This document shows positions 5,301 through 5,568 of a stretch of DNA of 5,568 nucleotides, piece after piece. This DNA comes from Gammaproteobacteria bacterium (GTDB lineage Bacteria > Pseudomonadota > Gammaproteobacteria > Eutrophobiales > Eutrophobiaceae): assembly GCA_012270695.1 (NCBI GenBank), contig JAAXHV010000280.1, positions 15,935-21,502 of the forward strand, written 5' to 3'. The position numbers were made by a program, and so were the translations under genes. Each line of letters opens with the position of its first letter. The stretch's first letter is position 1. Below the pieces are notes generated by a model. The model searched no databases. It was not told the origin of the DNA and saw only the letters and a list, made by a program, of their open reading frames with translations.

Positions 5301-5568
5301 AGCTATGTGCCTGGCGGTGGAGGATGGCGGAGAACTCTTCTATGAACGTGTCGTAGCGATTGATCAGTCGTTCCACGTCGTTGGAAAATCGATTATAGGC
5401 AATCACCGCGGGAATCGCGGCAAACAGGCCCATCGCGGTGGCAATCAGGGCTTCTGCAATGCCCGGCGCCACCATGGCAATCGACGCCTGCTGGACGTTC
5501 CCCAGCGCGCGGAAGCTGTTCATGATACCCCATACCGTACCGAACAAGCCGATATACGGGCTGGTGGA
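5299..5568 (-). CDS. tolQ: TolQ, C-terminal part (cut by window edge)
   Basis: This is the last 89 codons of TolQ, the multi-copy inner-membrane subunit of the Tol-Pal proton-driven motor (MotA/TolQ/ExbB family). The frame is open to the window edge, so the true start lies beyond base 5568. The visible part begins in the second transmembrane segment with the family signature SPYIGLFGTVWGIM, followed by a short periplasmic or interfacial stretch and the third transmembrane segment around EALIATAMGLFAAIPAVIAYNR. The Thr in GLFGTVWGIM and the Thr in IATAMGLF correspond to the two conserved pore-lining threonines of the family. A short cytoplasmic tail ends in LHRQAHS. The stop is 10 bp before tolR, and its TGA forms part of the tolR ribosome binding site, which suggests coupled translation. 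ExbB is the main alternative, but the tolR-tolA-tolB-pal neighbours settle the identity. Confidence 0.96.
   Translation of the reverse strand, partial: STSPYIGLFGTVWGIMNSFRALGNVQQASIAMVAPGIAEALIATAMGLFAAIPAVIAYNRFSNDVERLINRYDTFIEEFSAILHRQAHS

Overview
The window holds most of a Tol-Pal cluster, all on the minus strand, followed by one unrelated downstream gene. Reading in the direction of transcription (high to low coordinates), the order is tolQ (3' end only), tolR, tolA, tolB, a 235-bp gap, pal, cpoB, then a Uma2-family nuclease-like gene. This order and the protein features point to a Gram-negative proteobacterium. The presence of cpoB directly after pal and the TolA/TolB type fit a gammaproteobacterium, but genus or family cannot be told from the sequence alone. 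No plus-strand gene is supported.

The tolQ-tolR-tolA-tolB block (5568 to 2666) is tightly packed. Gaps are 10, 6 and 4 bp, and the tolQ stop codon overlaps the tolR ribosome binding site, so these genes are almost certainly co-transcribed and partly translationally coupled. TolQ and TolR form the proton-driven motor in the inner membrane. TolA is the periplasm-spanning transducer. TolB is the periplasmic propeller protein that works with the outer-membrane lipoprotein Pal. CpoB is the periplasmic TPR protein that links Tol function to cell-wall synthesis at division. Together they drive outer-membrane constriction and maintain envelope integrity.

The compact layout breaks between tolB and pal (2431-2665). 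This gap has no convincing gene. It contains an AT-rich part with a 13-bp palindrome (2603-2615). It also contains a 91-bp segment (2473-2563) in which a 7-bp closing inverted repeat encloses two perfect 9-bp hairpins and a 4-bp hairpin, so it could fold into a multi-branched structure. This is the least explained part of the window. It may be an RNA element that sets pal expression apart from tolB, or a small dispersed palindromic repeat.

pal and cpoB are again nearly contiguous (4 bp if cpoB starts at 1874). After cpoB a 60-bp gap carries an extended -10 promoter-like sequence and a good ribosome binding site for the Uma2-family gene (27-779), which looks like a separately expressed accessory gene. 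Bases 1-26 show nothing recognisable.
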